DNA of 64,000 nt from Xylanimonas oleitrophica (lineage in GTDB: Bacteria > Actinomycetota > Actinomycetes > Actinomycetales > Cellulomonadaceae), in the NCBI RefSeq assembly GCF_003244315.1, contig NZ_QKWH01000004.1:1-64000 (forward strand), read 5' to 3'. Numbering within the stretch: position 1 is the stretch's first letter; each line of letters begins with the position of its first letter. Below the pieces are notes generated by a model that was not told the DNA's origin, did not search any database, and worked only from the letters and a program-made list of their open reading frames with translations. The position numbers and the translations under genes were made by a program. This document shows positions 27,106 through 35,611 of the stretch, in pieces.

Positions 27106-28749
27106 ATGAGCACCACCCGAGCATCCCGTGGGCGGCTGCTGACGGCAGCCGCGGGCACCGCCGTCATCACCCTGACCCTGACCGCGTGCGGCGGCGGCAG
27201 CGGTGACGGCAGCGGTGACGGCGCCAGCGCGTCCGAGTCGCTGACCGTCGGCACCACCGAGCAGATCACGTCGCTGGACCCGGCCGGGTCGTACGACAAC
27301 GGCTCGTTCGCCGTGATGAACCAGGTGTACCCGTTCCTGCTCAACTCCCCGTACGGCAGCCCCGACGTCGAGCCGGACATCGCCGAGTCCGCCGACTTCA
27401 CCGCGCCCACCGAGTACACGGTGGTGCTGAAGGAGGGGCTGAAGTTCGCGAACGGCAACGACCTCACCGCCTCGGACGTGAAGTTCACGTTCGACCGCCA
27501 GGTCGCCATCGCCGACGAGAACGGCCCGTCCTCGCTGCTGTACAACCTCGACTCGGTCGAGGCCGTGGACGACACCACCGTCGTGTTCCACCTCAAGAGC
27601 GAGAACGACCAGGTCTTCCCGCAGATCCTGTCCTCGCCCGCGGGCCCCATCGTGGACGAGGAGGTCTTCCCGGCCGACTCGCTGCTCGGCGACGACGACA
27701 TCGTCGAGGCCCAGCCGTTCGCCGGCCAGTACACGATCGCGCAGTACGAGGTGAACAACCTCATCCAGTACCGCGCGAACGAGGGCTACCAGGGCCTGCT
27801 CGGCCCCGCCGAGACGGCCACGGTCAACGCCCGGTACTACACCGACTCCTCGAACCTGAAGCTGGACGTGGAGCAGGGCAACATCGACGTCGCGTTCCGC
27901 ACCCTGTCGGCCACCGACGTCGAGAGCCTGCGCGGCAACGACAACGTCAAGGTGGTGGACGGCCCCGGCGGCGAGATCCGCTACCTCGTCTTCAACTTCG
28001 ACACCATGCCGTTCGGTGCGCAGACGCCCGAGGCCGACCCGGCCAAGGCGCTCGCCGTGCGCAAGGCGGTGGCCGCGCTCATCGACCGCGACACCATCTC
28101 CGAGCAGGTCTACAAGGGCACCTTCACGCCCCTGTTCTCCTACGTGCCCGAGGGCCTGACCGGTGCCACCGAGTCCCTCAAGGACCTCTACGGCGCCGAC
28201 GGCCAGCCCGACCCGGCCCAGGCTGCGCAGATCCTCTCGGACGCCGGCATCACCGAGCCCGTCACCCTGAACATCCAGTACGTGGCGGAGCGCTACGGCC
28301 CGTCGTCGGGCGACGAGTACGCGGCCATCAAGGACGCCCTGGAGACGGACGGCCTGTTCAGCGTCAGCCTGCAGAGCACCGAGTGGACGCAGTACACGAA
28401 GGACCGCACGGCTGACGTCTACCCGATCTACCAGCTCGGCTGGTTCCCGGACTACTCGGACGCCGACAACTACCTGACGCCGTTCTTCCTGTCCACGGAC
28501 AGCTTCCTGGGCAACCACTACGCCAACCCGGCGGTGGACGAGCTCATCCTGCAGCAGGCCGTCGCCACCGACGAGGACGAGCGTGCCGAGCTCATCGGCC
28601 AGATCCAGGACACGCTGGCGGAGGACCTGCCGACCATCCCGTACATGCAGGGTGCGCAGGTCGCCGTCGTCGGTGCCGCCGTCGAGGGTGCGGAGAAGAC
28701 GCTCGACGCGTCCTTCAAGTTCCGCTACGCCGCCCTCTCCAAGGGCTGA
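27106..28749 (+). CDS. ABC transporter substrate-binding lipoprotein, family 5 (dipeptide/oligopeptide type)
   Basis: 547 aa. The signal ends in the lipobox LTAC with Cys28 as the lipid anchor. The mature part is an SBP family 5 protein: LTVGTTEQITSLDPAGSYDNG, YTVVLKEGLKFANGNDLTASDVKFTFDRQ and late YQLGWFPDYSDADNYLTPFF. It captures peptides or related solutes outside the cell and is the first gene of a four-gene import operon. The Shine-Dalgarno GAGAGGGGA precedes the ATG. The specific ligand cannot be read from sequence; nickel, sugars or peptides are all bound by this family. Confidence 0.92.
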   Translation: MSTTRASRGRLLTAAAGTAVITLTLTACGGGSGDGSGDGASASESLTVGTTEQITSLDPAGSYDNGSFAVMNQVYPFLLNSPYGSPDVEPDIAESADFTAPTEYTVVLKEGLKFANGNDLTASDVKFTFDRQVAIADENGPSSLLYNLDSVEAVDDTTVVFHLKSENDQVFPQILSSPAGPIVDEEVFPADSLLGDDDIVEAQPFAGQYTIAQYEVNNLIQYRANEGYQGLLGPAETATVNARYYTDSSNLKLDVEQGNIDVAFRTLSATDVESLRGNDNVKVVDGPGGEIRYLVFNFDTMPFGAQTPEADPAKALAVRKAVAALIDRDTISEQVYKGTFTPLFSYVPEGLTGATESLKDLYGADGQPDPAQAAQILSDAGITEPVTLNIQYVAERYGPSSGDEYAAIKDALETDGLFSVSLQSTEWTQYTKDRTADVYPIYQLGWFPDYSDADNYLTPFFLSTDSFLGNHYANPAVDELILQQAVATDEDERAELIGQIQDTLAEDLPTIPYMQGAQVAVVGAAVEGAEKTLDASFKFRYAALSKG

Positions 28750-28768
28750 GAAGGGTCGTCCCTGACTC

Positions 28769-29812
28769 GTGGCAAGCCGTAGCCCGGCAGGGAGCGCACT
28801 GGGACGTTACATCCTGGTGCGCTTCCTGCTGATCTTCCCCACTGTGTTCATCCTCGTCACCACGGTGTTCGTGCTCATGCGCGCCACCGGTGACCCGATC
28901 ACGGCATCGCTGGGCGGGCGTCTGACGCAGGCCCAGCTCGCCGAGCGCATCAGCGCGGCCGGGTACGACCGGCCGATCCTGGTGCAGTACTGGGAGTACC
29001 TGACGCAGATCGCCCGCGGCGACTTCGGCACCACCATCAGCGACAACCGTCGCGTGGTGGACGTGCTGACGACGCACGGCAGCGCGACGCTCGAGCTGAC
29101 GGCGTACGCGATCGTGGTCGCGCTCGTCGTCGGCATCCCGCTGGGCATGGTGGCCGCCTACTTCCGCGACCGCTGGCCCGACGCCGCGCTGCGCGTGCTG
29201 GCGATCCTGGCGTACGCGACGCCGGTGTTCTTCGCGGGCCTGCTGCTCAAGCTGGTCTTCGCCGTGGGCCTGGGCTGGTTCCCCGTGGCGGGGCGCGCAT
29301 CCACCAACGCCGAGATCGAGATGAAGTTCGACGGCGCCGGCACGGGGTTCTACCTGATCGACGCGATCAGCACGGGCAACGGGGAGATCGTGGCGGACGT
29401 GCTGCGGCACGCCGTCCTGCCCGCGACCGCGCTGGGCCTGCTGACCGCCGGCGTGTTCCTGCGCCTGGTGCGCACCAACATGATCGGCACGCTCGGCACC
29501 GAGTACGTGGACGCCGCCCGCTCGCGCGGCGTGCGCGAGTCGCGCCTGGTGCGCGCCCACGCGTGGCGCCCCGCGCTCATCCCGATCATCACCGTGGTGG
29601 GCATGCAGGTGGCGATGCTGCTGGTGGGCGCCGTCCTGACCGAGACCACGTTCGAGTGGCGCGGGCTGGGCTTCCAGCTCGCCCAGTACCTGACGGTCCG
29701 CGACTTCGTGGCCGTGCAGGGCATCGTGGTGCTCATGGCCGTGGTCGTGGCCGTGACGAACTTCCTCGTGGACATCGTCGCCGCGCTCGTCGACCCGAGG
29801 GTGAGGTACTGA
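28769..29812 (+). CDS. ABC transporter permease, DppB type
   Basis: 347 aa with about six membrane segments. The N terminus YILVRFLLIFPTVFILVTTVFVLM is typical of DppB/OppB permeases. The cytoplasmic EAA loop is seen as EYVDAARSRGVRESRLVRAHAWRPAL. It starts at GTG 28769, 19 nt after the substrate-binding protein gene, with a weak GAAGGG upstream. Its stop overlaps the next start by one base. Confidence 0.92.
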   Translation: MASRSPAGSALGRYILVRFLLIFPTVFILVTTVFVLMRATGDPITASLGGRLTQAQLAERISAAGYDRPILVQYWEYLTQIARGDFGTTISDNRRVVDVLTTHGSATLELTAYAIVVALVVGIPLGMVAAYFRDRWPDAALRVLAILAYATPVFFAGLLLKLVFAVGLGWFPVAGRASTNAEIEMKFDGAGTGFYLIDAISTGNGEIVADVLRHAVLPATALGLLTAGVFLRLVRTNMIGTLGTEYVDAARSRGVRESRLVRAHAWRPALIPIITVVGMQVAMLLVGAVLTETTFEWRGLGFQLAQYLTVRDFVAVQGIVVLMAVVVAVTNFLVDIVAALVDPRVRY

Positions 29813-30930
29813 TGGCCGAGATCTCCTCCACCGTGGAGCCTGCGGGCTCGGCGGCCGCCGCCCCTGAGCACGTCTCGGGCCGCTGGGGCTGGTTCAAGCG
29901 CCTGCCGGTGGTGCGCCAGGTGCGTCAGAGCGTGGGGCTGCAGCGCGGGATGCTCGTGACGGGTCTGGTGCTGACCGGCCTGTTCGTGCTGACGGCGGTG
30001 CTGGCCCCGGTGCTCGCACCGTACGACGCAAGCCAGCTGCGCACCCCGGACGGCGCGTTCGGCGCCCAGCAGCCGCCGTCGGCCGAGCACCTGCTCGGCA
30101 CCACCGTGGGTGGCTACGACGTGCTCTCCCGGGTGATCTTCGGGGCCAGGACGGCGCTGCTCGTCGTGATCGTGGCGATCCTCGCCTCGATCGTGATCGG
30201 TGTGGTGCTGGGTCTGGTCTCGGGGTACTTCGGCGGGTGGCTGGACCGGGTGCTGGTGGTCGTGGCCGACGCGATCTACGCGTTCCCGTCGCTGCTGCTC
30301 GCGATCCTGGCCGCCATCGTCATCTCGGGCGGGCAGTCGACCATGTGGGGCGGCATCCTCGCCACAGCCCTGTCCATCACCGTCGTGTTCGTGCCGCAGT
30401 ACTTCCGGGTGGTGCGTGCCGAGGTGGTGCGGGTCAAGAACGAGGCGTTCGTGGACTCCGCGCGGGTGCTCGGTTCCGGGCACTGGCGGATCATGACGCG
30501 TCACGTGCTGCGCAACTCCACCCGCACCCTGCCGCTCATCGTCACGCTCAACGCCTCCGAGGCGATCCTGACCCTGGCGGGTCTGGGCTTCCTCGGGTTC
30601 GGCATCGAGCCGACGGCGGCCGCGGAGTGGGGCTACGACCTGCAGCGCTCGATCTCGGACGTCACCTCGGGCATCTGGTGGACGGCCCTGTTCCCCGGCC
30701 TGGCCATCGTGATCGTGGCGCTCGGCATGACGCTGGTGGGCGAGTCGCTCAACGACCTCGCGGACCCGCGGCTGCGCTCGCGCACCCGTTCCAAGCAGGT
30801 GGGCGGCGCCGTCGCCCAGACGTCGGTCGCCACCTCGGTGGCCTCCGGGGTCGACCCGGTGGGCACCCCGCCCGCCGCGGGGACGCCGGACCCGGCGGAC
30901 ACCACCGACCGGCGGGAGGAGGACCGATGA
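29812..30930 (+). CDS. ABC transporter permease, DppC type
   Basis: 372 aa. A long hydrophilic N terminus precedes the DppC membrane domain, which includes the N-terminal OppC segment and the HLLGTTVGGYDVLSRVIFGARTALL block. The EAA loop is FVDSARVLGSGHWRIMTRHVLRN. The C terminus has a Thr/Pro/Asp-rich tail. The ATG at 29812 shares its A with the TGA of the upstream permease, so the two are translationally coupled. Confidence 0.92.
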   Translation: MAEISSTVEPAGSAAAAPEHVSGRWGWFKRLPVVRQVRQSVGLQRGMLVTGLVLTGLFVLTAVLAPVLAPYDASQLRTPDGAFGAQQPPSAEHLLGTTVGGYDVLSRVIFGARTALLVVIVAILASIVIGVVLGLVSGYFGGWLDRVLVVVADAIYAFPSLLLAILAAIVISGGQSTMWGGILATALSITVVFVPQYFRVVRAEVVRVKNEAFVDSARVLGSGHWRIMTRHVLRNSTRTLPLIVTLNASEAILTLAGLGFLGFGIEPTAAAEWGYDLQRSISDVTSGIWWTALFPGLAIVIVALGMTLVGESLNDLADPRLRSRTRSKQVGGAVAQTSVATSVASGVDPVGTPPAAGTPDPADTTDRREEDR

Positions 30931-32642
30931 CCGCCGAGACCAGCACCACCTCGCAGGCCGCGGCGACGCCGGTCGCGCGCATCACCGACCTGGCGGTCTC
31001 GTTCGCCACGGACGCCGGGCCGGTGCGCGCCGTCGACGGCGTCGACCTCGAGGTCGCGCCGGGCGAGGTGCTCGCGATCGTGGGCGAGTCCGGCTCGGGC
31101 AAGACGGTCACGGCCAAGACCATCCTGGGGCTGCTGCCCCAGACGGCCACGACCCGCGGCGCCGTCGTGCTGTCCTCGCGCGAGGGCGGCACCACCGACG
31201 TCGTCTCGGTCTCGGCCTCGCAGCTGCGCCAGGCCCGCGGCCGCGACGTCGCCATGGTGTTCCAGGAGCCGTCCACCGCCCTCAACCCCGTGTACACGGT
31301 GGGCTGGCAGATCGCCGAGGGCCTGCGCGCCCACGGCAAGGTCTCCAAGGCCGAGGCGCGGGAGCGGGCGATCGAGGCGCTGCGGCAGGTGGGGATCCCC
31401 GACCCGGAGCACCGCGTCGACCACTACCCGCACCAGTTCTCGGGCGGTCAGAAGCAGCGCATCGTCATCGCGATGGCGCTGGCTCTCGGCCCGGGCCTGA
31501 TCGTGGCCGACGAGCCCACCACGGCTCTGGACGTCACCGTGCAGGCCGAGATCCTGGCGCTGCTGCGGCACCTGCGGGACGAGACGGGCACGGCCATCGT
31601 GCTCATCACGCACAACATGGGCGTGGTGGCCGACCTCGCCGACCGGGTCGCCGTCATGTACCAGGGCAAGGTCGTGGAGCAGGCCGCCGTGCGCGACCTG
31701 TTCGCCGCACCGCAGGCCGACTACACCAAGGCGCTGCTCGGTGCCGTGCCTCGCATCGGCGAGGGACGGGCCCGGGCGGCCGAGCGGCTGGCGGCACGCC
31801 CCGCCGGGTGGGAGGAGGCGGCACCGGTGGTCGAGGCCACCGACCTCGTCATCACCTACCCGGGCCGGTTCCGGCGGCCGTCGTTCACCGCCGTCGACCA
31901 GGTCTCCCTGCGCATCCGCCCCGGCGAGGTGCTGGGCCTGGTCGGTGAGTCCGGTTCCGGCAAGACCACCATCGCCCGCGCCATCGCCGGCCTCCAGCCT
32001 GTCAGCGGGGGGTCGCTCAAGGTGCTCGGCACCGAGATGCTCGGCGCCCGCCCCCGCGACCTCAAGGCGATGCGCCCTCGGCTCGGGTTCGTGTTCCAGG
32101 ACCCGGCCACCTCGTTCAACCCGCTGCTCACCATCGCCGAGTGCGTGGCCGAGCCGCTCGTGGTGCACGGGCGGTTCGCCTCGCCCGCGGCCGCGCGCCA
32201 GCGGGTGGACGAGCTGCTCGAGGCCGTCCAGCTGCCGCGCTCCTACGGGGACCGGTTCCCGCACGAGCTCTCCGGCGGGCAGCGGCAGCGCGCCTCTCTG
32301 GCGCGCGGGCTCGCCCTCGACCCCGAGCTGCTCGTGGCGGACGAGCCGACGTCGGCCCTGGACGTCTCTGTCCAGGCGCGCGTGCTGGAGCTGTTCGCCG
32401 AGCTGCAGAAGGAGCTCGGGTTCGCCTGTCTGTTCGTCTCTCACGACCTGGCCGTGGTGGACCTGCTCGCGGACCGGATCGCGGTGCTCTACCGCGGGAA
32501 GCTGGTCGAGGAGGGCACCGGTGAGCAGGTGCTGGGCAACCCGCGCGAGGAGTACACGAAGCGGCTCATCGCGTCGCTGCCCGTGCCCGACCCTGTGGCG
32601 CAGGCTGCCCGGCGCGAGGAGCTGGCGGCGCTGACCGCCTGA
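30927..32642 (+). CDS. Fused dual-ATPase subunit of the peptide ABC transporter (DppD-DppF type)
   Basis: 571 aa with two complete ABC ATPase domains. Domain 1 has Walker A GESGSGKTVTAK, signature FSGGQKQR and Walker B GLIVADEPTTALD. Domain 2 has Walker A GESGSGKTTIAR, signature LSGGQRQR and Walker B LLVADEPTSALD. The two ATPases are separate genes in many bacteria; here one chain supplies both. The start overlaps the upstream stop (ATGA) and has GGAGGAGG before it. It ends directly against a 64-nt hairpin. Confidence 0.94.
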   Translation: MTAETSTTSQAAATPVARITDLAVSFATDAGPVRAVDGVDLEVAPGEVLAIVGESGSGKTVTAKTILGLLPQTATTRGAVVLSSREGGTTDVVSVSASQLRQARGRDVAMVFQEPSTALNPVYTVGWQIAEGLRAHGKVSKAEARERAIEALRQVGIPDPEHRVDHYPHQFSGGQKQRIVIAMALALGPGLIVADEPTTALDVTVQAEILALLRHLRDETGTAIVLITHNMGVVADLADRVAVMYQGKVVEQAAVRDLFAAPQADYTKALLGAVPRIGEGRARAAERLAARPAGWEEAAPVVEATDLVITYPGRFRRPSFTAVDQVSLRIRPGEVLGLVGESGSGKTTIARAIAGLQPVSGGSLKVLGTEMLGARPRDLKAMRPRLGFVFQDPATSFNPLLTIAECVAEPLVVHGRFASPAAARQRVDELLEAVQLPRSYGDRFPHELSGGQRQRASLARGLALDPELLVADEPTSALDVSVQARVLELFAELQKELGFACLFVSHDLAVVDLLADRIAVLYRGKLVEEGTGEQVLGNPREEYTKRLIASLPVPDPVAQAARREELAALTA

Positions 32643-32706
32643 CGTCGTGGGTACAGTCTTGGCCCGGTCCCGACCTCGGGACCGGGCCAAGACTGTACCC
32701 ACGACG
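32643..32706. terminator. 30-bp perfect hairpin closing the peptide transporter operon
   Basis: Arms 32643-32672 and 32677-32706 are exact reverse complements around a 4-nt loop (ACCT). It begins immediately after the stop codon of the ATPase gene and ends 5 nt before the stop of the convergent CPBP gene, so it can serve both. Confidence 0.8.
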
Positions 32707-32711
32707 TTCGG

Positions 32712-33611
32712 TCAGGTGATGTGGAGGGCGTCGAGCCACTCGGCGGGCGCCAGGGCGTAGCCCACGAACGCGACGACGTCGAGCAGCAGGTGCGCCACGA
32801 CCAGCGGCATGACGCGGTGGCGGCCCCAGCGCGAGGTGTACCACCAGGCGAAGAGGACGCCCATCACCACGTTGCCGAAGAACGGCCCGATGCCCTGGTA
32901 CAGGTGGTAGCTGCCGCGCAGCAGGGCGCTGGTGGCGATGAACCACCAGGCGGGGCGCACACGCCCCCAGCCCAGGTCGCGGGTGCGCTCGAACAGGTAG
33001 GCCACCACGATGACCTCCTCCAGCGCAGAGTTCTGGAACGCCGAGAGCACCAGCACCGGGACGGTCCACCAGTGCTGGTCCAGGGCGCTGGCCTGCACGG
33101 AGACGGTGATGCCCAGCAGCCGGCCCACCGCCCAGAACGCGAGGCCGGGGATGCCGATGGCGGCGGCGAGCGCGACGCCCCAGGCGACGTCGCGACGGCG
33201 GCGATGGTCGGGCAGCGAGTGCTGGAGCGCGGCCTCCGTGCCGGGGCGTCGCCGCAGGTGCCAGTCGAGGCCGATGGCACGGCTGACGGGCGGGGCGTCG
33301 CGCCGCTGCGCGAGCAGGTACACGGCCAGGGCCACGGGCACCAGGGCGAACCCGATCGACAGGAGCTGGTAGGTCAGGTCGAGGTAGGGCCGCGGGGACT
33401 GGGACGCGTTGAGGGTGGCGGTCTGCTCGGCCAGCGGGGTGGAGTCGGTGAGCCGCCCGACGATGTTCACGACGGCGTACACGGCCGCACGGCCGAGGCT
33501 CAGGCCGAGCAGGATCCAGATCTCCCAGACGATCCGACGGCGCTCGGCCGGTGCGGGCAGCGGGGGAGCGGCGGCCTGGCCGGAGGATGCGGCGTCGGGC
33601 GTGGCGGTCAC
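32712..33611 (-). CDS. CPBP-family (CAAX-protease-like) intramembrane protein
   Basis: 299 aa with about seven or eight membrane segments. The CPBP/Abi region is near SALEEVIVVAYLFERTRDLGW, holding the paired glutamates, followed by the second motif in SALLRGSYHLYQG and the third near VVAHLLLDVVAF. Members are intramembrane glutamic endopeptidases or relatives; the target here is unknown. Two in-frame GTGs lie at 33617 and 33611. The second is chosen because TAGCCT abuts the first directly but lies 6 nt before the second. Confidence 0.82.
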   Translation of the reverse strand: MTATPDAASSGQAAAPPLPAPAERRRIVWEIWILLGLSLGRAAVYAVVNIVGRLTDSTPLAEQTATLNASQSPRPYLDLTYQLLSIGFALVPVALAVYLLAQRRDAPPVSRAIGLDWHLRRRPGTEAALQHSLPDHRRRRDVAWGVALAAAIGIPGLAFWAVGRLLGITVSVQASALDQHWWTVPVLVLSAFQNSALEEVIVVAYLFERTRDLGWGRVRPAWWFIATSALLRGSYHLYQGIGPFFGNVVMGVLFAWWYTSRWGRHRVMPLVVAHLLLDVVAFVGYALAPAEWLDALHIT

Positions 33612-33617
33612 GTCCAC

Positions 33618-33623
33618 AGGCTA
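33618..33623 (-). promoter_or_regulatory. -10 element (leaderless) for the CPBP gene
   Basis: Minus-strand hexamer TAGCCT, 6 nt before the GTG at 33611. It decides the start, since it touches the alternative GTG at 33617. Confidence 0.4.
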
Positions 33624-33672
33624 GGCCCCTGCGGGTGGGGGCTTGTGGTGCCCGGTCCCGCGTGACATGCTG

Positions 33673-33686
33673 GCAAAGCACTTTGC
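33673..33686. promoter_or_regulatory. Palindromic operator GCAAAG-CA-CTTTGC
   Basis: A perfect 6-bp inverted repeat with a 2-nt spacer, 30 nt before the operon at 33716. A half-similar GCGCAAA follows. It is AT-rich relative to its surroundings and well placed for autoregulation by the winged-helix protein encoded second in the operon. Confidence 0.5.
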
Positions 33687-33715
33687 AGCGCAAACCTGAT
33701 CGCCCAGGAGCCCCG

Positions 33716-34396
33716 ATGACCAGCCCCGCACCGCGGCCCGACGACGAGCGACCGCTCGACCCGGCCGACACCCTCCGCGTCATCCAGGAGGCCCAGCGCC
33801 GTGCCCGCGCCGGCAGCGAGCCCGACGCCCGCCTCCTCTACGCCACCTGGGGCGCCGCCTGGCTCGGCGGCTACCTCACCCTCTGGGCCGGGACCCCCAC
33901 CGGCGGAGACCTGCCCGCGGGGTGGGCGTTCGCCGTCTTCACCGTCGCCATGGCCACCGCCGTCGTCGTCACCGTCGTCCACAGCGTCCGGCGCACCGCC
34001 GGGACCCGCGGCGTCAGCGCCCGCGTCGGCACCCTCTACGGGTGGTCGTGGTTCCTCGGGTTCCTCGCCCAGTTCCTCATCGTCGCCGGGCTCGCCCGCG
34101 CCGGCGCCCCGCCCGAGGCCGTCGCGCTCGCCGCCAACGCCATCGCCTGCCTCATCGTGGGCCTGCTCTACCTCGCCGGCGCCATGCTGTTCGACGACCG
34201 CCCCCTCGTGCTGCTCGGCGGCTGGATCCTCCTCGTCGCCGCGGCGGCCACCATGATCGGCGTGCCCGGCACCTACCTGCTCATGGCGCTCGCCGGTGGT
34301 GGCGGCTTCCTGGTGATGGGTGCCGTCGAGCACGCCAGGGCGGTCCGGGCCCGCCGGGCAGGGCAGGTCCCGGACCCGAGGACCTCGCGTGCCTGA
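33716..34396 (+). CDS. Multi-pass membrane protein of unknown function, first gene of a regulator/ABC operon
   Basis: 226 aa. A hydrophilic N terminus (ADTLRVIQEAQRRARAGSEPDARLLYATWGAAW) is followed by about six hydrophobic segments and a basic tail. I do not recognise a function. The gene is followed, with overlaps, by a winged-helix regulator and an ABC exporter pair, so it probably works with them or reports on their control. GGAG lies before the ATG. Confidence 0.78.
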   Translation: MTSPAPRPDDERPLDPADTLRVIQEAQRRARAGSEPDARLLYATWGAAWLGGYLTLWAGTPTGGDLPAGWAFAVFTVAMATAVVVTVVHSVRRTAGTRGVSARVGTLYGWSWFLGFLAQFLIVAGLARAGAPPEAVALAANAIACLIVGLLYLAGAMLFDDRPLVLLGGWILLVAAAATMIGVPGTYLLMALAGGGGFLVMGAVEHARAVRARRAGQVPDPRTSRA

Positions 34397-34691
34397 GGAT
34401 CTCGACCCCGTCATCCACGCCACCGCCCGGCTGCGCGTCGTCGCCACGCTCGCCGCGCTGGGGGAGGGCGACGAGCTCTCCTTCCCCAAGCTGCAGAAGC
34501 TGCTGGAGATGACGGCGGGCAACCTCTCCACCCACCTGCGCAAGCTCGAGGACGCCGGCTACGTCCGCGTCACCAAGACGCACGTGGGCCGCACCCCCGC
34601 CACCTACCTCGCCCTCACGCCTCGCGGGCGCGCCGCCTTCGACGAGTACACCGCCGCACTCACCGCCCTCCTGAAGGGAGCCGGCTCATGA
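34389..34691 (+). CDS. Winged-helix transcriptional regulator (MarR/ArsR-like, HTH_27 type)
   Basis: 100 aa and a single winged-helix domain: DPVIHATARLRVVATLAAL, then recognition region MTAGNLSTHLRKLEDAGYVRVTKTHVGRTPATYLALTPRGRAAF. Small stand-alone regulators of this type usually repress the transporter operon they sit in. The GTG at 34389 overlaps the upstream stop by 8 nt and has GAGGA before it. The inverted repeat at 33673 is its likely operator (inference). Confidence 0.85.
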   Translation: MPEDLDPVIHATARLRVVATLAALGEGDELSFPKLQKLLEMTAGNLSTHLRKLEDAGYVRVTKTHVGRTPATYLALTPRGRAAFDEYTAALTALLKGAGS

Positions 34692-35611
34692 CCCCCGACC
34701 CGCACCGGGCGCACGTGCCCGCCGTCGTCCACCTGGACCACGTCACCCGCCGCTTCGGCGACGTCGTCGCGCTCGACGACGTCTCGCTCGCCGTCGGGCC
34801 CGGGGAGCTGGTGGGCCTGCTCGGGCCCAACGGCGCCGGCAAGTCCACCCTGCTCTCGCTCGTGGCCGGTCTGCGACGGCCCGACGCCGGCACCGTGCGC
34901 CTGCTCGGCGGGGACCCCCGCGACCCGCGCAGCCGCACCGGGCTCGGCGTCACCCCGCAGGAGACCGGCCTGCCTGCCACCCTGCGCGTCCAGGAGGTGG
35001 TCGACTTCGTGGGCGGGCACTTCCCCGACCCGGTCCCGACGCCCGAGCTCCTCGACCAGCTCGGGCTCGGCGAGCTCGCCCGCCGCCAGACCGGCGCGCT
35101 CTCCGGCGGGCAGAAGCGGCGCCTCGCCGTCGCCCTCGCGCTCGTGGGCCGCCCTCGCGTGCTGCTGCTCGACGAGCCCACCACCGGCCTCGACGTCGGT
35201 GCACGGCAGGCGCTGTGGGACGCGATCCGGGAGTACCACGGGGCCGGCGGCACCGTGCTCCTCACCAGCCACTACCTCGAGGAGGTGCAGGCGCTGGCCG
35301 AGCGCGTCGTCGTCGTCGACCGCGGCGCGGTGCGGGCCGACGACACGCTCGACGCGGTGCTGCGACGCGTCTCCCTGCGTCGCGTGGTGCTCACCGCCGT
35401 CGAGGACCTCGCCGGCCGGCCCGGCGTCGTCCGCGCCGAGGGCGCGGGCGACGGCACCCCTGCCCGCCAGACGCTCTACACCCCCGACGCCGACGCCCTC
35501 GTGCGCGACCTCGTGACCACGGGCGTCGAGTTCCACGACCTGGAGATCCGCGGCGCCAGCCTCGAGGAGGCCTTCGCCGAGATGGTCGCCCCGGAAGGAG
35601 CCGCACGATGA
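34688..35611 (+). CDS. ABC transporter ATP-binding protein (multidrug/exporter type)
   Basis: 307 aa. Walker A GPNGAGKSTLLS, signature LSGGQKRRLAVA, Walker B VLLLDEPTTGLD and the switch His in LLTSHYLEEV are all intact. The C-terminal extension resembles the DrrA/CcmA-type exporter ATPases. The start overlaps the regulator stop (ATGA), and its own stop overlaps the permease gene. Confidence 0.92.
   Translation: MTPDPHRAHVPAVVHLDHVTRRFGDVVALDDVSLAVGPGELVGLLGPNGAGKSTLLSLVAGLRRPDAGTVRLLGGDPRDPRSRTGLGVTPQETGLPATLRVQEVVDFVGGHFPDPVPTPELLDQLGLGELARRQTGALSGGQKRRLAVALALVGRPRVLLLDEPTTGLDVGARQALWDAIREYHGAGGTVLLTSHYLEEVQALAERVVVVDRGAVRADDTLDAVLRRVSLRRVVLTAVEDLAGRPGVVRAEGAGDGTPARQTLYTPDADALVRDLVTTGVEFHDLEIRGASLEEAFAEMVAPEGAAR

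Noticed and set aside
30633-32702. Long minus-strand open frame over the dual ATPase gene
   Set aside because: Shadow frame; the plus strand has two complete sets of ABC motifs.
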